11,966 nucleotides of DNA from CAZUHK01 sp964620345 (lineage in GTDB: Bacteria; Planctomycetota; Phycisphaerae; Phycisphaerales; Zrk34). This document shows positions 5,750 to 11,966 of the stretch, in pieces. A program made the position numbers and the translations under genes. Each line of letters begins with the position of its first letter. The first letter of the stretch is position 1. Location of the stretch: positions 1-11,966 of the forward strand of contig CAZUHK010000094.1 in the NCBI GenBank assembly GCA_964620345.1. Direction: 5' to 3'. The notes below the pieces were generated by a model that ran no database searches, was not told where the DNA came from, and worked only from the letters and a program-made list of their open reading frames with translations.

Positions 5750-6852
5750 GCGGCGTTCCCGACTTCGTCGCGGTCATCGCTGTCGCGTTGCTCGGCGTCG
5801 GCGTTGACCTGCTCATAGTCGTCGACCCGGCCGATGTCCATCCAGTATTCGACGATCGGGAAGCTCACGACGGTTTGGCCGCCGGCCACGAGCGTGCGGA
5901 TCAGGTCGGGCATGTCCAGCCGCTGGTCCCGCGGGATCAGCCGATGCACGCGCGGCTCGATGAGGTAGACCCCGGCGTTGACCAGGAAGCCGACGTTGGG
6001 CTTTTCCTCAATCTGCCGGACGCGCGGCCCGTCGGTCCGCATCACACCGAACGGCACCTGAAGCTCGAACTGCCGGGCGCCGATAGTCATCGCCGCGGCG
6101 TGCTCGCGGTGAAAGTCGAGCATCGCGCGGAAATCGACACGGGTGACGATGTCGCCGTTGATCACGAGCATCGGCTCGGCCGGTTCGTCCATCAGGCCAA
6201 GCGCGCCGGCGGTGCCCAGCGGGGTGTCCTCGGCCAGGTAGTTCAGGTCGACGCCGAAGCGGCTGCCATCGCCGAAGTGCTCGACGATCTTCTCCGGCAG
6301 GTAGTGCGTGGTGACGCTGACGCGGCGGATGCCGGCGCCGCGCAGTTGCTCGATCGTGCGCTCCAGCAGGGGCCGACCGTTGACCGGCAGCATGGGCTTG
6401 GGCGTGTCATCGGTCAGCGGCCGCAGGCGCGTGCCCAAGCCACCGGCCATGATCACCGCCTGCAGCGGCACCCGCTCGCTGGCCACCAGGTCGTCCAGCA
6501 CGACCAGGTCCGCCACCCGGCGTTGGGCATCGAGCAGGGGCAACTGCTTCACGGCATGGTCGCGCATGATGCGGCGCAGCTCGGCCGGGGGCGTGCCGAC
6601 CGGCGCCCAGGCCGGCGCGGCGTAGCGCGTGTTGGCCTTGCGCTCCAGCAGCAGCGCCACGGGCTGACCCAGATCGACACGGTCCAGGATCGCCCGGCGA
6701 ACATCGCCGTCGGTCACCGTGCCGATGAAGCGCCGCTGCTCATCGACCAGCAGCACGATGCCCTTGGCCCCGCGGTCCAGCGCCGCCATGGCGTCGCGGA
6801 TCGGCACGTCCGCCGTCACGCACAGGCGCGGGATGTCCGGTAAGTGCGTCAC
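5746..6852 (-). CDS. ptmE: PtmE-type sugar-phosphate nucleotidylyltransferase with N-terminal CBS pair
   Basis: A protein of about 368 residues predicted to attach a nucleotide (GMP in the Campylobacter relative PtmE) to a hexosamine-1-phosphate, feeding LegB. Two CBS domains occupy roughly residues 12-60 (with GTVTDGDVRRAIL) and 80-125 (KQLPLLD ... VVLDDL). The nucleotidyltransferase domain follows: IMAGGLGTRLRPLT (134-147), the PKPML lysine (152), VINGDIV with the metal Asp, EEKPNVGFLVNAGVY, and a closing WMDIGRVDDY. I chose a GTG start at 6852 because the frame upstream to a TTG at 6942 runs through the palindromic repeat and adds residues that do not look like CBS sequence. No clear RBS precedes the GTG, so the start is uncertain. 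The stop overlaps the legB ATG by 4 bp. CBS domains could give nucleotide-responsive control, which is inference. Confidence 0.88.
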   Translation of the reverse strand: MTHLPDIPRLCVTADVPIRDAMAALDRGAKGIVLLVDEQRRFIGTVTDGDVRRAILDRVDLGQPVALLLERKANTRYAAPAWAPVGTPPAELRRIMRDHAVKQLPLLDAQRRVADLVVLDDLVASERVPLQAVIMAGGLGTRLRPLTDDTPKPMLPVNGRPLLERTIEQLRGAGIRRVSVTTHYLPEKIVEHFGDGSRFGVDLNYLAEDTPLGTAGALGLMDEPAEPMLVINGDIVTRVDFRAMLDFHREHAAAMTIGARQFELQVPFGVMRTDGPRVRQIEEKPNVGFLVNAGVYLIEPRVHRLIPRDQRLDMPDLIRTLVAGGQTVVSFPIVEYWMDIGRVDDYEQVNADAEQRDSDDRDEVGNAA

Positions 6853-6907
6853 TCTGGTTATCCAATCGGGTAGATCACGAGCGGGACTTGATTCGCAGAG
6901 GCGATGG

Positions 6908-7032
6908 GCCACCAAGGCGCGAAGACGACCTTCAATCGCCAAGCGGCCAAGGCAATTGATTTGACTGGCCGCTTTGCCGCTTGGCGGTTGGTTGTCTTGC
7001 TGGTGTGCTTCGTGGCTTCGTGACTTGGTGGC
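6908..7032. repeat. Nested 125-bp palindromic element between neuD and ptmE
   Basis: The outer arms are 6908-6924 and 7016-7032 (15 of 17 bases complementary, GCCACCAAG ... CGAAG). The inner arms CGCCAAGCGG (6937-6946) and CCGCTTGGCG (6977-6986) pair perfectly over 10 bp. The outer right arm includes three tandem octamers: CTTCGTGG 7008-7015, CTTCGTGA 7016-7023 and CTTGGTGG 7024-7031. The element ends on the first base of the neuD stop triplet (7032-7034 on this strand). It has no T-run and no ORF. It fills most of the only sizable gap within the nonulosonate gene set and resembles a MITE- or REP-like insertion. Confidence 0.75.
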
Positions 7033-7664
7033 TACCGAGGTTTGGCCGGGCAGCCGACGACGGTCGAGCCGGCCGGCACATCGCGGGTGACGACGGCGCC
7101 GGCACCGACCACGGCGGCCGGCCCGATGGTCCGGCCCGGCAGGATGATGGCGCCGAGGCCGATGAAGGCATTATCGCAAACCCGCACGCCGCCGCCGAGC
7201 GCGGCGCGGGGGGCGAGGTGGACGTGATCGCCGATCACACAATCGTGTTCGACCACGGCGGCGGTGTTGATCACGACGTTGTGGCCGACCTTGGCATCCG
7301 GGCCGACCACGGCGCGGGGCATGATGGTGATGCCCCGGCCCCGTTCACCGCCGGCGGCGAGGGTGGCATCGGGATGAATCGCATCGACCACGGGGATCTG
7401 TCGCGCTTCGAGTTGTTGCCAGAGACGGCGGCGGGTGTCGCGCGCGACGGCCGGGCCCACACCGATGAACGCCGCGTCGAAGCCGATCGATTCGCGATCG
7501 GCCAGCTTCTCATCGCCGCCGAGGATGGGCGCGCCAAGCACGGTCGAGCCGTGCTTCGCCGCATCGGCGTCGAGCAGGCCGACGACGATGTGCTCGCCCG
7601 CGGCGCGGAGGATATCGATGATGACCTTGGCGTGGCCGCCGGCGCCGATGCCGATGACGTTCAT
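7032..7664 (-). CDS. neuD: NeuD/PglD-family sugar O/N-acetyltransferase (probable LegH role)
   Basis: A 210-residue acyl-CoA-dependent acetyltransferase, expected to acetylate the 4-amino group of the LegC product (the LegH step). PglD and LegH share this architecture; an O-acetyltransferase role as in NeuD of sialic acid loci is the alternative. Residues 1-90 form a Rossmann-like N-domain starting NVIGIGAGGHAKVIID, the GxGGHA(K) nucleotide-sugar motif. Residues about 95-210 are a left-handed beta-helix of hexapeptide repeats. VVEHDCVIGDHVHLAP contains His140, equivalent to the catalytic base of PglD. The chain ends in VVGCPAKPR, the usual family terminus. The ATG at 7664 has a clear GAGGAG 8 nt upstream and overlaps the neuC stop by 4 bp, so neuC-neuD are coupled. 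A palindromic repeat starts right at the stop codon. Confidence 0.92.
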   Translation of the reverse strand: MNVIGIGAGGHAKVIIDILRAAGEHIVVGLLDADAAKHGSTVLGAPILGGDEKLADRESIGFDAAFIGVGPAVARDTRRRLWQQLEARQIPVVDAIHPDATLAAGGERGRGITIMPRAVVGPDAKVGHNVVINTAAVVEHDCVIGDHVHLAPRAALGGGVRVCDNAFIGLGAIILPGRTIGPAAVVGAGAVVTRDVPAGSTVVGCPAKPR

Positions 7665-8836
7665 GGCTGAAACTCCTCGGGCACCGGGCCGTCGTGGAAC
7701 GGCTTGACGATCAGTTGGTCGCGCGGCGGCGCGGCCTTGATCGCTTGGACGATGCGCGGCGCGGCGCGGCCGTCGCCGTAAGGGTTGACCAAGTCGGCCA
7801 GCGCGGCGCGGAAGTCGTCGCGGGTCGCGCGTTCGATGGCCCGGCCGATCGCCGCGGCCTCGCACGGCACGTCGATCACGTTGGGCCCGTGCATCCGGCC
7901 GCGCTGGCGGTTGCCGACGTTGACCACCGGCCGGCCGAACGACGCGGCCTCGATGATGCCGCTGGATGAATTGCCCACCATCGCCGCGGCGTGGTGCATC
8001 ACGCTCCAGTAGCCGCGCTGGCCCAGCTCGGGCAGCGCCGCGCAATCATCGCGCGCCGCGAGAAACGCATCGATCGCCCCGCGGATCGCCGAGGCCGATG
8101 GATCGGCGTTGGGCATGCTGATCACCGCGGGCAACCGCGAGTTGGCGACCGCCTGGAACAGTTGGCCGACCTGGAGGTCGGTGTCGTCGGCTTCGAGCGT
8201 GACCGGATGAAACGTCACCAGCAGGAACGGCCCATCCAGCGGCACGCCGATCGCCGCGGCCAGTTGCTCGCGCGACATCGGCTCGAAATCGACCAGCGCA
8301 TCCAGCGCCGGCGCGCCGCTGACGAGCACGCGGCGCGGCGGCTCGCCCATGCGGATCACCCGCACCGCGTGGGCCGGGTGCGAGACGAAGTGCAGGTGCG
8401 ACAGCTTGGTGATGCCGTGGCGCAGCGATTCATCGATCGCGCCCTGCGAGGTTTCGCCGCCGTGGATGTGGGCGACCGGCAGGCGGTGCGGCAGGGCTGC
8501 GAGCGCCGCGGCGTGTATCTCGAAACGATCGCCCAGCACCATCAGCAGGTCGAACGTTTGCTCGGCGAACAGCTCGCCGAACCGTGTGACGCCCACGCCC
8601 ATGGCGCGGGTCACCCCGGCCGGCGTGTCGGTGTCCATCGCGATCGGCACGCGGTGGTCGATCGCGAACCCCGCCTCGGCGATCAGCCGCTCGGTTCGGC
8701 CGTGCGCATCGGACAAGTGCGTGCCGCTGACGATCAGCTTCAAAGCCAGCTCGGCGTCGTCGCGGATCGCGCGCAGCACCGGCTGGTAGATGCCCCAGTC
8801 GGCGCGGCTGGTGGTGACGGCGGCGATGGTCTTCAT
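7661..8836 (-). CDS. legG: Hydrolysing nucleotide-GlcNAc-type 2-epimerase, NeuC/LegG family
   Basis: A 391-residue GT-B-fold enzyme that removes the nucleotide from the diacetamido-trideoxy sugar with inversion at C2, giving the mannose-configured substrate of the synthase. Motifs seen are VTTSRADWGIYQPVL (7-21), LIVSGTHLS (34-42), LGDRFE (101-106), AHIHGGETSQGAIDESLRHG (122-141), which is the diagnostic loop with the catalytic acidic residues, MVGNSSSGIIEAASFG and VNVGNRQRGR in the C-terminal nucleotide-binding half. Length is normal for NeuC/LegG. The frame is open upstream, but homology begins exactly at the ATG at 8836, which overlaps the neuB stop (ATGA). In sialic acid loci NeuC acts on UDP-GlcNAc; the LegB/LegC genes nearby favour the LegG substrate here. 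Confidence 0.93.
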   Translation of the reverse strand: MKTIAAVTTSRADWGIYQPVLRAIRDDAELALKLIVSGTHLSDAHGRTERLIAEAGFAIDHRVPIAMDTDTPAGVTRAMGVGVTRFGELFAEQTFDLLMVLGDRFEIHAAALAALPHRLPVAHIHGGETSQGAIDESLRHGITKLSHLHFVSHPAHAVRVIRMGEPPRRVLVSGAPALDALVDFEPMSREQLAAAIGVPLDGPFLLVTFHPVTLEADDTDLQVGQLFQAVANSRLPAVISMPNADPSASAIRGAIDAFLAARDDCAALPELGQRGYWSVMHHAAAMVGNSSSGIIEAASFGRPVVNVGNRQRGRMHGPNVIDVPCEAAAIGRAIERATRDDFRAALADLVNPYGDGRAAPRIVQAIKAAPPRDQLIVKPFHDGPVPEEFQP

Positions 8837-9876
8837 TGCACGTCGGTCCATTCGAGCATGTGTCCGGCCCGCAGGTCGCGCGCGGCGCGCCGGCCGATCA
8901 GCGCGTCGAGCTTCATCGGGCTGATGCCCGCGGCGGGGCGCATGCTCGTGAGCATCGTCGGTTCGATCGCCGTGCCTTGAGGAATGTCGCACGCCGTCAC
9001 GACGCTCCGCCGGGCCACCGCGCGGGTGTCGGCCTCGCAGGGCATGGGGCGCTTGGCGCCGTCGCCCAAGGCCGCGTCGATGTCGCGGATCGCCCGGACC
9101 ATCCGGGCAAACTCATCCGGCTCGATCGACGCGGCGTGGTCCGGGCCGGGCATCGCGCGGTCGAGCGTGAGGTGCTTTTCGATCACAGCCGCCCCGGCCG
9201 CCGCGGCGGCCAGTGCCGTCGTGTGCCCCGGACAGTGGTCGGACCAGCCCACCGGTACGCCGAAGCGATCACGCATCGCCGCCATCGTTCGCAGGTTCGC
9301 TGCCTGCGGGGGTGCGGGGTAGCTCGACACGCAATGCAGCAGCACCAGCTCATCGCAGCCGGCGGCGCGCAGCACGTCGACCGCCTCGGCGACCTCGTCG
9401 ATCGTGCTCATGCCCGTGCTCAGCAGCACCGGCCGGCCCGCCGCGCCGACGTGTCGCAGCAGCGGGCCGTTGGTCAGCTCGCCCGAGCCGAGCTTGATCG
9501 CCGCGACGCCCAGGTCGATCAGCAGGTCGGCCGAGCGCTCGTCGAACGGGGATGACAGAAACGTGATGCGGCGCGATCGGCAATGATCGATCAGCACGCG
9601 GTGGTCGTCGGCCGACAGTTGCAGGGCCGCGAGCATGTCGCGCTGCGATTGGACCGGGTCGGTCGTCTGTTGCTGGTAGGCGGCCTTGGGCGCGTCGGCG
9701 CCGGCGAGGCGGTCGGCGTCGAACGTCTGAAACTTCACCGCATCGGCCCCGGCCTTAGCCGTGGCGTCGATCAGCCGGCGCGCCAGGTGCAGCTCGCCGT
9801 TGTGGTTCACGCCCGCCTCGGCGATCACGTAGCACGGCTCACCCTGGCCGATCGTTCTGCCGTCCATCGCGATCAT
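8833..9876 (-). CDS. legI: Nonulosonic acid synthase, NeuB/LegI family
   Basis: A 347-residue phosphoenolpyruvate-dependent condensing enzyme forming the nine-carbon acid (N,N'-diacetyllegionaminic acid is likely here). The TIM-barrel domain shows IAEAGVNHNGELHLA (18-32), GADAVKFQTF (43-52), FLSSPFDE (106-113), IKLGSGELTNGPLL (127-140), LSTGMSTIDEV (152-162), LLHCVSSYPAP (179-189), WSDHCPGH with the metal-ligand position His214, and EKHLTLDR with His235. Residues about 288-347 are a SAF antifreeze-like domain that caps the partner active site in the dimer. I start at ATG 9876, which overlaps the cytidylyltransferase stop by 4 bp and has a G-rich upstream sequence with AAGGG; residues further upstream in the frame are the antisense-like remainder of the previous gene. 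Motifs alone do not separate NeuB from LegI; the neighbours do. Confidence 0.94.
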   Translation of the reverse strand: MIAMDGRTIGQGEPCYVIAEAGVNHNGELHLARRLIDATAKAGADAVKFQTFDADRLAGADAPKAAYQQQTTDPVQSQRDMLAALQLSADDHRVLIDHCRSRRITFLSSPFDERSADLLIDLGVAAIKLGSGELTNGPLLRHVGAAGRPVLLSTGMSTIDEVAEAVDVLRAAGCDELVLLHCVSSYPAPPQAANLRTMAAMRDRFGVPVGWSDHCPGHTTALAAAAAGAAVIEKHLTLDRAMPGPDHAASIEPDEFARMVRAIRDIDAALGDGAKRPMPCEADTRAVARRSVVTACDIPQGTAIEPTMLTSMRPAAGISPMKLDALIGRRAARDLRAGHMLEWTDVQ

Positions 9877-10580
9877 CCCGCCCCGCCCTTCTCGCGATAC
9901 GCCAGCAGCGCCCGCAGCAGTTCGAGGTCGAACGGCTCGTCGATGTCCAGCGATCGCTCGACGGGCATGACGTAGGCCAGCGTGTGGTCGGTGTACCACG
10001 TCTGCCGCGCCCGCAGCACATCGGGGCGGATGACGTAGATCGCGCCATTGATCTCATAGGCCCGCGGCGCGTCCTGCCGGCGGTCGGGCGGCGCGACGGC
10101 TTCGAGGTACGGCTGTAGCCGGCCGTCGTCGCTCACGCGGCGGGTCAGCGCCGGGTGCGTCCGCGCCGGGCAGACGCTGACGACGGCGTCGGCCTCGCGG
10201 GCGATCAGCGCCACCGCCGCGTCGATGTCATCGGCGGTCCGCAACGGGCTGGTCGGCTGAAGCAGCACCAGCAGGTCGGGCGTGTAGCCCTCGGCCTCGG
10301 CCAGCCAGTCCAGCGCGTGAATCAGCACGGGGATCGTCGGCGTGCGGTCGTCGGCCAGCTCGGCCGGGCGGACGAACGGCACTTGAACCCCGTGGGCCCG
10401 GGCAACCGCGGCGATGGCCGGCGAATCGGTGCTCACGATCAGGCGGCTGACCGACGCCGCCCGCTGCGCCGCGCCAATCGTGTGCGCGATCAGCGGCACC
10501 CCCGCCACCTCGGCGAGGTTCTTATCGACGATCCCCCGTGACCCGCCCCTCGCAGGCACGATTGCCAACACGTCCGCCAT
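9873..10580 (-). CDS. legF: CMP-nonulosonic acid cytidylyltransferase, NeuA/LegF family
   Basis: A 235-residue enzyme that would activate the nine-carbon acid with CTP to the CMP-sugar used by a transferase. The CTP-binding loop is VPARGGSRGIVDKNL (8-22), followed by IVSTDSPAIAAVA (48-60), LLQPTSPLRTADDID (106-120), YEINGAIYV (175-183) and SLDIDEPFDLE (210-220), all in the expected order. The loop differs slightly from the common PARGGSKGIPRKN form (Arg15 for Lys, Val18 for Pro) but keeps the Lys20-Asn21 pair. The length suits the single-domain LegF/NeuA form without a fused phosphatase or acetyltransferase. The ATG at 10580 has GGAG 11 nt upstream, a loose fit. It is the first gene of the neuA-neuB-neuC-neuD coupled block and follows the dehydrogenase by 159 bp of repeat-rich DNA. 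Confidence 0.92.
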   Translation of the reverse strand: MADVLAIVPARGGSRGIVDKNLAEVAGVPLIAHTIGAAQRAASVSRLIVSTDSPAIAAVARAHGVQVPFVRPAELADDRTPTIPVLIHALDWLAEAEGYTPDLLVLLQPTSPLRTADDIDAAVALIAREADAVVSVCPARTHPALTRRVSDDGRLQPYLEAVAPPDRRQDAPRAYEINGAIYVIRPDVLRARQTWYTDHTLAYVMPVERSLDIDEPFDLELLRALLAYREKGGAG

Positions 10581-10610
10581 GGTTCATGAATCTCCGTGGA
10601 ATGTTGCCAG

Positions 10611-10677
10611 ACAGGATCAACAGGACGCACGAGATCGAGGATGCATTGCGCCGCCAACCCGGCCCTGTCGATCCTGT
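10611..10677. repeat. ACAGGAT-type inverted repeat upstream of the cytidylyltransferase gene
   Basis: ACAGGATCAACAGG (10611-10624) is matched by CCTGTCGATCCTGT (10664-10677), whose reverse complement is ACAGGATCGACAGG: 13 of 14 bases agree, with a 39-nt spacer. This 'ACAGGAT-AACAGGA' style differs from the ACGAAG octamers next to it, so two repeat types share this gap. No T-run follows either arm. Nothing else recognisable lies in 10581-10739; a promoter for the downstream block could be here, but I cannot point to one. Confidence 0.6.
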
Positions 10678-10709
10678 TCGTCCGGTCCACAAACATCACC
10701 GCGCCTTGG

Positions 10710-10733
10710 TCGCTTCGTCGCTTCGTCGCTTGC
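10710..10733 (-). repeat. Three tandem octamers after the dehydrogenase stop
   Basis: TCGCTTCG (10710-10717), TCGCTTCG (10718-10725) and TCGCTTGC (10726-10733) form an 8-bp tandem array ending 6 nt from the dehydrogenase stop triplet (10740-10742). In gene sense it reads as CGAAGCGA units, the same period and a similar core to the arrays after the DegT gene and neuD. Confidence 0.7.
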
Positions 10734-10739
10734 TCGGGC

Positions 10740-11966
10740 CTATGCGCTGACAATGTGGTCGCGCCTGCCGGTCACCTTCCGCATCGCCCCGCGCGTGTCG
10801 ATCACCAGCTTCGCGTGTTCGGCGATGGCCTGCCAGTCGTACCAGTCGTGGTCGGTCGCGATCAGCACGCCGTCGTATTCGCCCAGCGCGTGCGGGGTCC
10901 AGTCGATGCTGGTCATCTTCAGGTCGTGGTGGCGCATCTTGTGGGTCTGGGGCACGTGCGGGTCGTGGTAGCTGACCACGGCGCCCAGTTGCTGAAGCTT
11001 TTCGATCAGGACCAGCGCGGGGCTTTCGCGCACGTCGTCGACGTTGGGCTTGTATGCCAGGCCAAGCACCAGCATCCTCGCCCCGCGCAGCGCCACGCCG
11101 CGGTCGTTGAGGGCGCGCACGGTGCGCTGCACCACATACTCGGGCATCGCGTGGTTGACCTCGCCGGCAAGCTCGATGAACCGCGTGGGCAGGCCCACCT
11201 CGCGCGCCCGCCAGGTCAGGTAGAACGGATCGATCGGGATGCAGTGGCCGCCCAGGCCCGGGCCCGGGGTGAACCGTTGAAACCCGAACGGCTTGGTCGC
11301 CGCCGCGTCGATCACCTCCCACACATCCACGCCCAGCTCGGTCAACAGCACCTTCATTTCGTTGACCATCGCGATGTTCACCGCGCGGTAGATGTTCTCC
11401 AGCAGCTTCGCCGCCTCGGCCACCTCTGCACTGCTCACCGCGATCACCTTATCGATCGCCAGGCGGTACAGCACCGCGGCCAGCTCCGTGCTCGCCGGGT
11501 CGATGCCGCCGACAAGCTTGGGGATCGTGCGGGTGCTGAAATCAGCCCGGCCGGGATCCTCGCGCTCGGGCGAATAGGCCAGGTGGAAATCCGTGCCCGC
11601 GCGCTTCCCGCCGACCTCGAGCAGCGGCTGCATCACGCCCCGCGTCGTGCCCGGATAGGTCGTGCTCTCCAGCACGATCAACTGCCCGTCGCGCAGGTGG
11701 CGGGCGATCGTTCGGGTCGTCTGCTCGACGTAGCTCAGGTCCGGCTCGCGGTGATCGCCCAGGGGCGTGGGCACGCAGACGAGGATCGCGTCGGCTTGCT
11801 CGAGCCGCTTGAAATCACCGGTCGGCGTGAAGCGGCCGTCGCCCACCATCGCCGCGATGTCCCCGGCTCGGATGTGTTCGATGTAGCTGCGGCCGGCGCG
11901 CAGCGCGTCGATCTTCGCCGGGTCGGTGTCCAAGCCCAGCACACGCCATCCCGCGCCGTGGAAAGA
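10740..11966 (-). CDS. wbpA: UDP-N-acetylglucosamine 6-dehydrogenase-type nucleotide-sugar dehydrogenase (WbpA-like), 5'-partial
   Basis: About 408 residues are visible; the start and the GxGxxG NAD motif lie beyond the right edge, and the frame stays open to base 11966 (FHGAGWRVLGLDTD is the first readable part). The enzyme would oxidise C6 of a UDP-sugar to the uronic acid with two NAD+. Family motifs are VCVPTPLGDHREPDLSYV, VLESTTYPGTT, YSPEREDPG, AAKLLENIYRAVNIAMVNEM with the catalytic-region Lys/Asn, FTPGPGLGGHCIPIDPFYLTW carrying the catalytic Cys, GLAYKPNVDDVRESPAL and YHDPHVP. The HCIPIDPFYLTW and FIELAGEVN segments resemble WbpA (UDP-GlcNAc) more than UDP-glucose dehydrogenase or WecC, so UDP-GlcNAcA is the likely product. 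Together with the DegT and WbpP-type genes this points to a second activated sugar. It may head the same leftward transcription unit. Confidence 0.9.
   Translation of the reverse strand, partial: SFHGAGWRVLGLDTDPAKIDALRAGRSYIEHIRAGDIAAMVGDGRFTPTGDFKRLEQADAILVCVPTPLGDHREPDLSYVEQTTRTIARHLRDGQLIVLESTTYPGTTRGVMQPLLEVGGKRAGTDFHLAYSPEREDPGRADFSTRTIPKLVGGIDPASTELAAVLYRLAIDKVIAVSSAEVAEAAKLLENIYRAVNIAMVNEMKVLLTELGVDVWEVIDAAATKPFGFQRFTPGPGLGGHCIPIDPFYLTWRAREVGLPTRFIELAGEVNHAMPEYVVQRTVRALNDRGVALRGARMLVLGLAYKPNVDDVRESPALVLIEKLQQLGAVVSYHDPHVPQTHKMRHHDLKMTSIDWTPHALGEYDGVLIATDHDWYDWQAIAEHAKLVIDTRGAMRKVTGRRDHIVSA

Noticed and set aside
6937..6986. Intrinsic terminator after neuD
   Set aside because: The 10-bp stem is good, but the spacer is 30 nt and no T-run follows on the minus strand, so it does not meet the usual pattern.
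8833..9999. Longer NeuB start at 9999
   Set aside because: The extra 41 residues are Arg-rich and overlap the cytidylyltransferase coding sequence. The ATG at 9876 gives the normal length and a 4-bp stop/start overlap.

Overview
The window is GC-rich DNA (about two thirds G+C by eye) from a bacterium, with tightly packed genes and short intergenic gaps full of octamer 'ACGAAG'-type repeats. Codon use, repeat style and gene content suggest a free-living high-GC lineage. My best guess is Planctomycetota (Phycisphaerae-like), but no rRNA or marker gene is present and this is a weak inference.

Left part, + strand (1-1300): the 3' portion of a larC-type (DUF111) gene that ends without the usual C-terminal domain. 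It is followed by a two-gene MazE/MazF-type toxin-antitoxin cassette. Just past the toxin stop is a second, diverged copy of the last codons of larC plus its 3' flank. The cassette is therefore bracketed by direct copies of the larC tail (435-506 and 1221-1292, 57 bp of it identical).

Right part, - strand (1364-11966): ten genes, all transcribed leftward, for making nucleotide-activated surface sugars. In transcription order: a UDP-sugar 6-dehydrogenase of the WbpA type (N-terminus outside the window); a tight block neuA/legF - neuB/legI - neuC/legG - neuD with 4-bp stop/start overlaps; a 179-bp repeat-filled gap; a second tight block ptmE - legB - legC; and a WbpP/TviC-type 4-epimerase and a DegT-type aminotransferase.

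How they fit together: the central seven genes match the core of the legionaminic acid (nonulosonic acid) pathway as known from Campylobacter. PtmE activates a hexosamine phosphate. LegB (4,6-dehydratase), LegC (4-aminotransferase) and a NeuD/LegH-type acetyltransferase make the diacetamido sugar. NeuC/LegG removes the nucleotide with 2-epimerisation, NeuB/LegI condenses the product with phosphoenolpyruvate, and NeuA/LegF makes the CMP-sugar. The PtmE-type enzyme suggests the GDP-linked version of the route. The flanking dehydrogenase, 4-epimerase and second aminotransferase probably make another UDP-amino sugar or uronic acid for the same glycan. No glycosyltransferase, flippase or flagellin gene lies in the window, so the final glycan is unknown.

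The clearest unexplained signal is a dispersed octamer repeat family (sense-strand core CACGAAG/CGACGAAG). It sits within about 30 nt after the stop codons of larC, the larC remnant, the DegT gene, neuD and the dehydrogenase, twice as part of an imperfect palindrome that fills the gap.
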